Below are positions 25,712 through 33,295 of a DNA stretch of 64,000 nucleotides, piece by piece. The stretch lies in assembly GCF_021538615.1 (NCBI RefSeq), contig NZ_JAJHIZ010000002.1:248001-312000 (forward strand), given 5' to 3'. The stretch's first letter is position 1, and each line of letters begins with the position of its first letter. The position numbers and the translations under genes were made by a program. Under the pieces are notes generated by a model, which was not told the origin of the DNA, made no database searches, and saw only the letters and a program-made list of their open reading frames with translations. Source of the stretch: Niabella agricola (GTDB lineage: Bacteria > Bacteroidota > Bacteroidia > Chitinophagales > Chitinophagaceae).

Positions 25712-25746
25712 GCCAGAAGCGGCGCTCTTTTGCGACTGCTTCTGGC
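25712..25746. other. Strong hairpin in the gene-free stretch 25615-26089
   Basis: GCCAGAAGC (25712-25720) pairs perfectly with GCTTCTGGC (25738-25746). Inside, CGC pairs with GCG around a TCTTTT loop. There is no T run on either strand. This and the next element are the only structures I see in this 475-bp gap, which has no gene. Confidence 0.5.
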
Positions 25747-25861
25747 ATATTGGGAAAAACGTTTCGCTTTTGAATGCTGCAAGTATCCAATACGATTGCA
25801 AATGTTGCCGATATAATGAACCCTGTTTAATTAAAAGCCCCTGCCGTTAGGGAACAGCTGC

Positions 25862-25929
25862 AAACAATCAGCTTTAGACGGTATATAGCCGAGGTTGCAG
25901 AGAAGCTGATTGTTTTTTATTACGCAATT
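25862..25929 (+). ncRNA. Candidate structured RNA or long-loop terminator
   Basis: AAACAATCAGCTT (25862-25874) pairs perfectly over 13 bp with AAGCTGATTGTTT (25913-25925), and the T run continues to 25928. The 38-nt loop can form an inner CGG/CCG hairpin. A CTGCAA just upstream can pair with TTGCAG in the loop, giving an alternative fold. It resembles the 3' end of a small RNA with its terminator, or a terminator far (about 250 bp) from the hydrolase stop. It matches no RNA family that I recognise. Confidence 0.4.
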
Positions 25930-26089
25930 GATATTAAATTGTTAAGATAAAGTAAATAAACGCTGTGGCCGGACTCCCGGTCTTGTTCTGTTTTTGTTTC
26001 AACGACTGTTTTTGCCTTTTCGTCTATTGAACGGGAAAGGCCGCTGATATCGGATGTATCTTTAAGGCATAAATATAAAAACGAAAAAA

Positions 26090-26377
26090 ATGAAAAAGCT
26101 TTTTATCGCCCTGCTTGCGCTGATTACATTTAATCTGTCGCAGGCACAAACGGCCCCGGCCCAGGCAAAACCGGCCAAACCGCAAGCAGCAAAAACACAG
26201 GCAGCAAAACCGGCTCCTAAAGCCGCAGAGAAAAAAGCCACTGCCGAAACGAAGGCGGCACCACCGGCTGCAGCGCATGTAAAAAAGGATGGTACACCGG
26301 ATAAACGGTATAAGGAAAATCAGCATTTAAAAAAAGATGGTACGCCAGATAAACGCTATAAAGAAAATAAGAAGTAA
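26090..26377 (+). CDS. Small secreted Ala/Lys/Pro-rich protein with duplicated KKDGTPDKRYKEN motif
   Basis: This 95-residue protein has a signal peptide (1-19, ending 'SQAQ'), then a low-complexity Ala-Lys-Pro segment (20-63) made of variants of 'AAKPA'. It ends with two near-identical copies of 'LKKDGTPDKRYKEN' (about 64-77 and 79-93). This short motif occurs in small Bacteroidota proteins; its function is unknown to me. The very basic, disordered sequence suggests binding to DNA, LPS or peptidoglycan in the periplasm. A strong terminator follows 28 bp after the stop, so it is a single-gene transcript. Confidence 0.82.
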   Translation: MKKLFIALLALITFNLSQAQTAPAQAKPAKPQAAKTQAAKPAPKAAEKKATAETKAAPPAAAHVKKDGTPDKRYKENQHLKKDGTPDKRYKENKK

Positions 26378-26405
26378 ATACGTTTTGAGTTCTTGATTGT
26401 TAAGG

Positions 26406-26433
26406 TGCCCTCCGTGTGAACGGGGGGCTTTTT
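26406..26433 (+). terminator. Intrinsic terminator of the small repeat protein gene
   Basis: Stem GCCCTCCG/CGGGGGGC (8 bp with one T-G pair), 6-nt loop TGTGAA, then six T residues. Confidence 0.9.
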
Positions 26434-26448
26434 TGGTTACTGGACGCT

Positions 26449-26590
26449 GTGTGCTAAATGCGACACTGAACGCTAAAAGCTGACAGCTATCAGCTTACAG
26501 CAGGTGGATATATTCCAGTTAGAGTCGTACATATGCTGGATGTAGAACCACAAATCCCAAACTCCAAATCTCAATCTCAAATCTGAAAAC
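26449..26590. repeat. Degenerate repeats in a 341-bp gene-free gap
   Basis: Between the two small genes lie 'AAAAGCTGACAGCTATCAGC' and 'CTCCAAATCTCAATCTC' type runs, two flavours of the intergenic repeat family. A near-duplicate GCCGATCCGT / GCCGATCCGTC follows at about 26615-26638. No gene is supported here. Confidence 0.6.
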
Positions 26591-26718
26591 AGAGCGTACG
26601 CTTCCCCGTTTTCGCCGATCCGTTTTGCCGATCCGTCTATTGTAGGTTTAAAAGACAGTAACCGGGCGGTAATTTTAACTCGGAAAAACAATATTTGATC
26701 ATCATTAAAAGTGTAACA

Positions 26719-26910
26719 ATGAAAAAGATCTTGGTAGCCGCGATGATTCTATTAACCACAGGAGTGGCCGTAAACGCAACAGGCATGCATGTGCCGAACA
26801 AAACGGCAAAAACAGAAATGAGCAAACCGCACAAAAAAGGGAAAGCTGGTAAAAAACACCATGCACACATGAAGAAAGAGGCAGCAAAAAAGGAGATGAA
26901 GACGAAGTGA
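26719..26910 (+). CDS. Small secreted Lys/His-rich protein
   Basis: This 63-residue protein starts at MKKILVAAMILLTTG, a signal peptide ending near residue 21. The mature part is extremely basic, with 'HKKGKAGKKHHAHMKKEA', and ends in Lys-rich helix. It may bind metal through His or a polyanion, but there is no family evidence. A frame upstream to 26695 adds only eight residues before the signal peptide and was not used. It is followed by a perfect terminator hairpin. Confidence 0.72.
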   Translation: MKKILVAAMILLTTGVAVNATGMHVPNKTAKTEMSKPHKKGKAGKKHHAHMKKEAAKKEMKTK

Positions 26911-26962
26911 CGCCATTTTGCTTCTTAAATGTGGATACAGGTAAATGCCTGGATATTTGAGA

Positions 26963-26990
26963 CAACCTCACCTGGTGAGGTTGTTTTTTT
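26963..26990 (+). terminator. Intrinsic terminator of the Lys/His-rich gene
   Basis: Perfect 9-bp stem CAACCTCAC/GTGAGGTTG with a 3-nt loop CTG, then seven T residues. Confidence 0.93.
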
Positions 26991-27007
26991 AAGTCTTAAT
27001 TTTACAT

Positions 27008-27595
27008 ATGCATTTTTTAAACCAATACGCTTTCTATCGGAGAAGCCCCTTCTTTGTTACCCTTGCCACTGTATTCCTGTTTGTAAAAACGGAAGCGCAA
27101 ACCGGGTCAGCCCTCCGGCTGAGTGCAGAAGACCTGTATAGTACACATGGCACGCATTTCCCCGGAGTTAGTATTTCCTATAACCGCTTTTTGGGAAGCA
27201 AATGGGAGTTGGGGGCAGGTTTAGCGTATTCAGGTACTTCCTTTCATGACGACAACGGCTGGAACCTGTATGCACTTCGTTTTGCTCCGGTTTACCTGAG
27301 CGAATATTATTACATCGGTTACTTTAACGCATGGGCGCCTTATATACATCTTCAGGAAGGGATCAGCTTCGCCCGGTACGATAAAGAATTTCAGGATCAT
27401 CCCGGTACCCGTTATCCAATTAAAGAAAGCGGGTTCTATGGTTACGGGGGAGCCGGCACCCGTTATACCGTGTCGCGTAGATCCGGTTTTTTCATCGAAG
27501 CAGGCATGAAAGCCTTTCATCTTTCTTTTAACAATTTAGATGTAAATCCGCATGGTTTTGCATTAAAATTAGGTTATGTTTACCGGCTCAAATAA
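27008..27595 (+). CDS. Secreted outer-membrane beta-barrel-like protein
   Basis: This 195-residue protein has a signal segment (about 12-31, 'FFVTLATVFLFVKTEAQ'). Alternating aromatic/polar strands follow to a C-terminal 'GFALKLGYVYRLK', the usual end of an outer-membrane barrel. Strands such as 'ELGAGLAYSGTSFHD' and 'YGGAGTRYTVSRRSGFFIEAGM' suggest an 8-strand barrel. Function is unknown. mprF starts 16 bp after the stop, so it probably belongs to the lipid-modification operon, of which it is the first gene. The start sits directly after the preceding terminator. Confidence 0.72.
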   Translation: MHFLNQYAFYRRSPFFVTLATVFLFVKTEAQTGSALRLSAEDLYSTHGTHFPGVSISYNRFLGSKWELGAGLAYSGTSFHDDNGWNLYALRFAPVYLSEYYYIGYFNAWAPYIHLQEGISFARYDKEFQDHPGTRYPIKESGFYGYGGAGTRYTVSRRSGFFIEAGMKAFHLSFNNLDVNPHGFALKLGYVYRLK

Positions 27596-27611
27596 CTGAA
27601 CCAAACGGATT

Positions 27612-30218
27612 ATGAAAGAGCGGATATTAAAGCAATTCCGGAAATTTTCGCCCAAGACTTATTGGAAAGAAATCCTGGCGGTGCTCGTCATCCTGCTGGC
27701 CTTCGTGTTTTTCAGAAGTGAACGAAAGGAACTGCAATCTATTTTGCCACAGCTGCGGGCTGCCGATGGAAGCTGGATCCTTGCCGGACTGGCAGTAGCA
27801 GTGCTTTATGTATTGCTGCAGGCGCTGATGTATATTTACAGTTTCCGGGCGATGGGCATGCAGCTGAAGTTGCCGGATGCCGTGGAACTGTTTCTGAAGC
27901 GGAATTTTTTAAGTGTATTTCTCCCGGCCGGTGGCATCAGTTCGCTGGCGTATACCACATCGCAGCTGCGCAGGCGGAACCTGAATGCCACAAAGATCCA
28001 CCAGGCCAGCGCTATTTATGGATATGTAGGGTTACTGACGGTATTCCTGATCGGGGTACCGGTGATTCTTTATACTATCGGCAAACAACGGCATGCGGGG
28101 GCTGCCGGGCTTTCGTTGCTGTTACTGGGGCTGCTGCTGGGAGCTGTATTCCTGCTCGTATACGCGTTCCGAACGAAGGGTGTATTATACCAGTGGGTCA
28201 GCCGGAAATTTCCTTCGGTGATCAATAACATTGATGCGGTCTTTTCCGGAACCATCAACAAGCGGCAGTTGTGGCTGACCATTGCCGCATCGCTGGCAAT
28301 TGAGTGCTGCGGCATTGCGCATGTTTACATCAGCATTTATGCGCTGGGCGCTGCGCCCTCCTTCCAGGTAGCGGCGGTGGGGTATACCCTTTCTGTAGTA
28401 TTGATGATCCTGTCGCCTTTTTTACGGGGCCTGGGTGCGGTAGAGTTTACCATGTTATACATTTTTATGGGGTATGGCTACCGCCATGATGAAGGCCTGG
28501 GCATTACCCTGCTGTACCGGGTGTTTGAATTCTGGATTCCCCTGGTACTGGGGCTGTTTGCGTTTATATGGAGGGGGCGGCAACTGGTAGCGCGTATTAT
28601 GCCGGCGATCGCCATCTTTTTCCTGGGGATCGTTAATATTATTTCCGTAGCCACACCGCCGCTGGCCGAACGGATGCGGCTGGACCGGTATTATCTTCCT
28701 GTTGAAGCCATTCATGCCTCCAAGCTAATGGTGCTGGTGCTGGGGATTTCGTTGCTGGTAACTTCGGCATACCTGATCAAGGGACTGCGGGCCGCCTGGA
28801 TTGCAGCGTTGATATTTACCGCGCTTTCCATTTTGGGTAATATTGCGAAAGCACTCGATTACGAAGAAAGCATGCTGGCCGGATTTATCCTGGTACTGTT
28901 GATCACTAACAGTAAACAATACCGGATCCGGGAAAATCCCCGGTGGATCCGCATTGGCTTTGCCACTTTTTTTATCACGTTGTTTTCGGTTTGTCTTTTT
29001 GATTTTCTGAGCTTTTATTTTATCGACAAGCGGCATTTTGGTATCGATTTTAACTGGCGCCAATCTCTGTATTACACACTCCGGAGTTTCCTGTTGTTTT
29101 CAGATGACGAGCTTACGCCTAAAACGCATTTCGGACGCGACTTTGTGAATATAACCCGGTTCCTGGGCGTCTGTTCCTGGTTGCTGCTGATCTATTCCCT
29201 GTTGCGCCCCAGGATTTTTGAAGAACCTGTTCCGGATGCCAAAACAGCATCGCAAATGGCAGTGGAGATCCTGGAAGAACATGGCCGGTCGGCCGTTGAT
29301 TATTTTAAAATAATGCCCGATAAGCAGTTGTTTTTTTCCGGTATCGCCAGCGGGTTTACCGCCTACCGGGTAGCCAACGATTTTGCCGTGGTGCTGGAAG
29401 AACCGGTTTGTGCAGCAGAAGACAAGGTAGAAGTGCTGATGGAATTCGAAGCTTTTTGTAAACAGGAAGGGCTGAAGACCGTGTATTACCGGGTGGATGA
29501 AAGCAGCTTGCTGTATTTTGAAGACCTGAAGAAGATGAAGATCTTTGTAGGGCAGGAGGCTATTATGGAAGTGGAACAATTTACACTGGAGGGAAAAGAC
29601 CGCAAATCGCTGCGTAACGGACTGAATAGTTTGCAGAAGAAAGGATATGAAACAGTACTGGTGTCTGCACCCCACAGCGATGAACTGTTGCGGGAACTGG
29701 AGTCCGTATCGGAAGAGTGGCTGGACAAATTTGAAAAGAAGGAAATGGTGTTTTCGCAAGGGATGTTTAACCTGGAAGAAATGCGGCAAACGGATCTGAT
29801 CCTTGTAAAAGATGCAGCGGGCGCTGTGCAAGCCTTCCTGAACATTATCAGGGATTATACTCCGGAGGAATGTACTTATGACCTGATTCGCAAGCGGCTG
29901 GAAGCGCCCGGGGGGTGTATGGACGCGATGATTGTGAAGTTAACGGAATACGCAAAGTCTAAACAATATAAATACCTCAACCTGGGAATGATTCCGCTGA
30001 ATGGCATGAATGCGCCGGATAATCCCGCTGAACGTATCATTAAATATGCTTCGCAACGCATGGGCAGTTTACGGCATTATAAAACCCTGCGCGATTTTAA
30101 AGAAAAGTATGCCACCATCTGGGAAAACAAATACATGATCTTTGGCAATGACTTCGATCTGCTGCAGATCCCGGGTGCGCTCAGAAAAGTAATGAAACCC
30201 TTATCAGATACAAATTAA
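27612..30218 (+). CDS. mprF: Bifunctional phosphatidylglycerol lysyltransferase/flippase
   Basis: This 868-residue protein has the normal MprF length. Residues 1-520 hold about 12-14 membrane helices with the flippase region ('FLPAGGISSLAYTTSQLRRRN', residues about 98-118, and 'LSPFLRGLGAVEFTMLYIF'). The C-terminal 540-868 part is a DUF2156/GNAT-like aminoacyl transferase ('VANDFAVVLEEPVC', 'KSLRNGLNSLQKKGYE', 'KYLNLGMIPLNGM'). MprF transfers lysine (or alanine) from tRNA to phosphatidylglycerol and flips the product, lowering surface charge and conferring resistance to cationic peptides. It is followed three bases later by a VirJ/AcvB-like gene, the partner arrangement of lpiA-acvB in Proteobacteria. 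Confidence 0.94.
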   Translation: MKERILKQFRKFSPKTYWKEILAVLVILLAFVFFRSERKELQSILPQLRAADGSWILAGLAVAVLYVLLQALMYIYSFRAMGMQLKLPDAVELFLKRNFLSVFLPAGGISSLAYTTSQLRRRNLNATKIHQASAIYGYVGLLTVFLIGVPVILYTIGKQRHAGAAGLSLLLLGLLLGAVFLLVYAFRTKGVLYQWVSRKFPSVINNIDAVFSGTINKRQLWLTIAASLAIECCGIAHVYISIYALGAAPSFQVAAVGYTLSVVLMILSPFLRGLGAVEFTMLYIFMGYGYRHDEGLGITLLYRVFEFWIPLVLGLFAFIWRGRQLVARIMPAIAIFFLGIVNIISVATPPLAERMRLDRYYLPVEAIHASKLMVLVLGISLLVTSAYLIKGLRAAWIAALIFTALSILGNIAKALDYEESMLAGFILVLLITNSKQYRIRENPRWIRIGFATFFITLFSVCLFDFLSFYFIDKRHFGIDFNWRQSLYYTLRSFLLFSDDELTPKTHFGRDFVNITRFLGVCSWLLLIYSLLRPRIFEEPVPDAKTASQMAVEILEEHGRSAVDYFKIMPDKQLFFSGIASGFTAYRVANDFAVVLEEPVCAAEDKVEVLMEFEAFCKQEGLKTVYYRVDESSLLYFEDLKKMKIFVGQEAIMEVEQFTLEGKDRKSLRNGLNSLQKKGYETVLVSAPHSDELLRELESVSEEWLDKFEKKEMVFSQGMFNLEEMRQTDLILVKDAAGAVQAFLNIIRDYTPEECTYDLIRKRLEAPGGCMDAMIVKLTEYAKSKQYKYLNLGMIPLNGMNAPDNPAERIIKYASQRMGSLRHYKTLRDFKEKYATIWENKYMIFGNDFDLLQIPGALRKVMKPLSDTN

Positions 30219-30221
30219 GAA

Positions 30222-30887
30222 ATGAAAACGATCTGTTTTTTTTGCGGAATCTTATGGTCTTTACATACCATTGCCACCGGCGCTGCCACGCTGCCGCTGA
30301 AGAACTGGCAGGGCAACGATAAAATGCCCCTGGTGCTTTACATCAGCGGAGACGGGGGGCTGAACAGCTTTACCAATGATTTTTGCAAAGGAATCAACCA
30401 GTCGGGCTATACCGTTACGGCTATTAATTCCAAATCGTATTTCTGGAATAAAAAAACACCGGAGCAGGTGGCGGCGGAATTGACCAGCTATCTTAATGGA
30501 GTGCTTAAGGGAAGGGCCAATCAGCAGTTGTTGATCGTTGGGTATTCCTTTGGTGCAGATGTAACACCATTTATCCTGAACCGTTTGGGTAATGCGGTAA
30601 AGAGCCATTTACTGCGTACCGTGCTGATGGCACCATCGCCAACCACAGACTTTGTGATCCGCGTGGCCGATATGTGGGGTACACCCAAAAAAAGGAGTAT
30701 GGACGTGGTGGCCGAAATCAACCGGGCGGCCGGTCAGCGGATCGTGGCGATCCTGCCTGGAGATGATAATGATTTTCCGGCGCAGGCGGTTAAACTTCCC
30801 GGTTTTAAGGCTACGGTTTTAAAAGGCGGCCATCATTTCGGCGGGGATACGGCCGATCTTGTAAAAATAGTCATGGGGCATTTCTAA
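30222..30887 (+). CDS. AcvB/VirJ-like periplasmic alpha/beta hydrolase
   Basis: This 221-residue protein has a signal peptide (about 1-20). Fold markers are 'LVLYISGDGGLNSF', the nucleophile elbow 'IVGYSFGADVTPF' (Ser109), 'ILPGDDNDFP' and a late 'KGGHHFGGD' (His). This matches the VirJ domain of AcvB. In Agrobacterium and Rhizobium AcvB hydrolyses lysyl-phosphatidylglycerol and is encoded with the MprF homologue LpiA, so a similar role here is likely. The start is three bases after the mprF stop, and the stop overlaps the next start (TAATG), a sign of translational coupling. Confidence 0.88.
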   Translation: MKTICFFCGILWSLHTIATGAATLPLKNWQGNDKMPLVLYISGDGGLNSFTNDFCKGINQSGYTVTAINSKSYFWNKKTPEQVAAELTSYLNGVLKGRANQQLLIVGYSFGADVTPFILNRLGNAVKSHLLRTVLMAPSPTTDFVIRVADMWGTPKKRSMDVVAEINRAAGQRIVAILPGDDNDFPAQAVKLPGFKATVLKGGHHFGGDTADLVKIVMGHF

Positions 30888-31861
30888 TGAAAACGGTTTA
30901 CAGGTACCTGGCAATATGCGGTTTGCTGGCGATACAGCATGCCGCGCAGGCGCAGACAAAAAGAGATACGGCCTATATTGGTGAATTCGACCGGCAAAAT
31001 ACCATTGAAGTATACCCGGGGTATTATACAACCCGCTTCAATTTTGCAGGCTTTGGAAAAAAGCCGTCGCAGTTCCGGCTTACAGCAAATACCAATGCCT
31101 ATGCCGGCTTTTATCTCAATTATAAATGGTTGGCGTTCCAATATGCCTGGGGTATACCGGGTACAGAACTGGCAAAAGGGATCCGGCTGAAACATATTTC
31201 ATTCTCATTCCGGTATAACCGGCCCCGGTTCAGCATCTATCCTTTTTTTGACGGATACGACGGCTTGCTGCTGCAAACAGCCCGGCCCCATCCGCGGTTT
31301 GACTCATTCCGGGGAATGCAATTGTTTCGTGCCGGCACCCGGATGTATTATTTTACCAATACAAACCGGTATGCTTACCGGGCAGGGCTTTCTTTTTCCG
31401 AACGGCAACTGCAGTCTGCCGGCGGCGTTGTTTTTGGTGCTACTCCGCTATGGCAAAAGATTAACTGGAAAACGCCTTCACGGGCATTGATCCGGGATTC
31501 TGTTACGTACCAGCTGCTGGCTTCTGATCCCCAGTGGCTGAGTATGGTAGTTGGTGCCGGCTATAACTATAACTGGGTGTTCCGGAACGGCAAATGGATC
31601 ATCTCTCCGGCCTTGATCGGGGGTGTTGGCGGTATCAAGGAACTCAATAACGCGCGCTCCGTACAGCCTGTATTGAACCTGCAGGCCTGGATAAATGCGG
31701 GTTACAGCGGGCCGGTCTTTTATGCATATATCAATGGGAGCCTGCAGGCAACACAAACGCATCTCATTGTCAGAAAACTGAATACCCGGGATGATGAGGT
31801 GTATCTTACCCTGGGATACCGGTTTAAAAGTCATCCGAAAAAGTTAATGGGAGTATTGTAA
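30887..31861 (+). CDS. DUF4421-type outer-membrane beta-barrel protein
   Basis: This 324-residue protein has a signal peptide (about 1-22, ending 'AQAQ'). The mature sequence alternates aromatic and polar residues; 'AYAGFYLNYKWLAFQYAWG', 'SFSFRYNRPRFSIYPFFDG' and 'SLQATQTHLIVRKLN' are barrel-like, and the C-terminal 'VYLTLGYRFK' is a typical last strand. I assign it to DUF4421 from the overall pattern. It is coupled by a one-base overlap to the VirJ-like gene, so it may handle lipid or peptide traffic linked to aminoacyl-lipids. It is the last gene of the operon and repeats follow. Confidence 0.78.
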   Translation: MKTVYRYLAICGLLAIQHAAQAQTKRDTAYIGEFDRQNTIEVYPGYYTTRFNFAGFGKKPSQFRLTANTNAYAGFYLNYKWLAFQYAWGIPGTELAKGIRLKHISFSFRYNRPRFSIYPFFDGYDGLLLQTARPHPRFDSFRGMQLFRAGTRMYYFTNTNRYAYRAGLSFSERQLQSAGGVVFGATPLWQKINWKTPSRALIRDSVTYQLLASDPQWLSMVVGAGYNYNWVFRNGKWIISPALIGGVGGIKELNNARSVQPVLNLQAWINAGYSGPVFYAYINGSLQATQTHLIVRKLNTRDDEVYLTLGYRFKSHPKKLMGVL

Positions 31862-31864
31862 GGA

Positions 31865-31950
31865 GGAAGATTCCAGATTCCAGAATTCAGCTTTTAGCCC
31901 TCAGCCTTTAGCGTTCAGCAGTCAGCTGACAACTGATATCTGAAGCCTGG
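31865..31950. repeat. Degenerate repeat between convergent operons
   Basis: Runs such as 'GATTCCAGATTCCAGAATTC' and 'CAGCAGTCAGCTGACAACTG' belong to the intergenic repeat family. It lies between convergent genes and may act as a poor terminator, but no T-tailed hairpin was found. Confidence 0.6.
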
Positions 31951-31954
31951 CCCT

Positions 31955-33295
31955 TCAAAAATAAAGCAGGAATGCTGTTCCTTCTCCTTCTTTACTTTTC
32001 ATCTGGATGCTGCCTTTATGCAGGATCATAATTTGTTTGCAGAGACTCAAGCCAATGCCGTTCCCGTTTTTCCGGGTGCTGAAGAAAGGGATGAAGACCT
32101 GTTCGGCAATTTCATTGGGAATGCCCACGCCGTTGTCTGCAATTTTGATATAGGGCCGGTCCTCGTTGCTGAAAGCCGAAAGGACGATTTGGGGTGCCGG
32201 CTGCATCTTCACCGCTTCAATGGCATTGGTCATCAGGTTGATCAATACCTGGTCGATTAAATTTACATCTGCCTGTATGCTTAAAAAAGGATCTTTTAAG
32301 ATGACATCCAATTGAATCTTCTTTTGATCCAGTGTAGGTTGCATCAGGTTTTGCAGGTTTTCAAATACATCGCTGACCAGCACTTTTTTAAAAACCGGTT
32401 TTGTGATCTTATTAAGATTCCGGTACGTTATGGCAAAGCGCTGCAGTCCTTCGCTTCTTTTTTTAATGGTTTCCAGACCCAGTCTCAGGTCTTCGGGGTC
32501 AATCAATGCGGTGCCTGCATCCGGTTCCTTTGGCTCCAGCTGGTTTTTCAGCGTATCGGCCAGCGAGGAGATCGGCGCTACAGAATTCATGATCTCGTGG
32601 GTCATTACATTCAGCAGTTTTTGCCAGGCAACGGACTCGGTTTCATCGAGGGTGCCTTTAATGCTTTGCAGGGAAATCAGTTTATCGGTTTGGCCGTTGG
32701 TTGAAAAAAGCGTGGCGCCCACCAGGAGCTTTTCATCCAGCATTCCTTTCTTAAAGGTGAAGATCGTGGTTTGCCCGGTTTCGATTTCAAATAGAAGCTT
32801 CAGGAATTCCGGGTTCCGTTTTTCAAGCGCGTGTATGTTCCTGAAATAGGGGATATCGGTCATTTTTTTAAATGCTTCGTTCATCCAGCTGATTTCGCCG
32901 GTTGCATTGTTAAATGAAAGGATCCCGATCCCCGTCAGCTCCAGTATGGTTTGCAGATAAATGTTCTCCGCTTTCCGTTCTTTATTCACCGCTTTAAACC
33001 GGTCATTGATGGAATTAAGGCCTGTGAGCAGTTTTTTCATATCCCCGGTGGCAGCAGCCGAATTGTAGTTTTTACCAAAATCGTTGTATTTAACGGCTTC
33101 TACAAACTCCAGGATGATCTTGTCCGTCTTCTCCGCTGTTTGAATGATCCGGCTCAGTGTATAGACCCAGAAAGGCAGGCAGGCAACGGCCCACCACCAA
33201 TCCCCCCGCAGACCGCACCAAGCGATTACGGCCGTTAACAGCAGCAGCAACAGGATCGCTGCAATCAGTCCGATTCTTTTTTTATTCAATGTCAT
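31955..33295 (-). CDS. Sensor histidine kinase of the exporter locus
   Basis: This 446-residue protein has two N-terminal membrane helices (about 9-28 and 33-50), a HAMP-like/linker region, a PAS domain (about 110-215; 'GIGILSFNNATGEISWMN'), a HisKA motif 'VMTHEIMNSVAPISS' (His233) and an ATPase domain ('NLMTNAIEAVKM', 'DNGVGIPNE', 'FFSTRKNGNGIGLSL'). This is NtrY/NtrB-like. Its start overlaps the end of the regulator gene by 14 bases, so kinase and regulator are translationally coupled. The short periplasmic loop argues for sensing within or at the membrane. It probably controls the exporter genes to its right. Confidence 0.93.
   Translation of the reverse strand: MTLNKKRIGLIAAILLLLLLTAVIAWCGLRGDWWWAVACLPFWVYTLSRIIQTAEKTDKIILEFVEAVKYNDFGKNYNSAAATGDMKKLLTGLNSINDRFKAVNKERKAENIYLQTILELTGIGILSFNNATGEISWMNEAFKKMTDIPYFRNIHALEKRNPEFLKLLFEIETGQTTIFTFKKGMLDEKLLVGATLFSTNGQTDKLISLQSIKGTLDETESVAWQKLLNVMTHEIMNSVAPISSLADTLKNQLEPKEPDAGTALIDPEDLRLGLETIKKRSEGLQRFAITYRNLNKITKPVFKKVLVSDVFENLQNLMQPTLDQKKIQLDVILKDPFLSIQADVNLIDQVLINLMTNAIEAVKMQPAPQIVLSAFSNEDRPYIKIADNGVGIPNEIAEQVFIPFFSTRKNGNGIGLSLCKQIMILHKGSIQMKSKEGEGTAFLLYF

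Noticed and set aside
29100..29831. 243-codon antisense frame inside mprF
   Set aside because: It is a His/Gln/Phe-rich shadow of the transferase domain with no recognisable fold.
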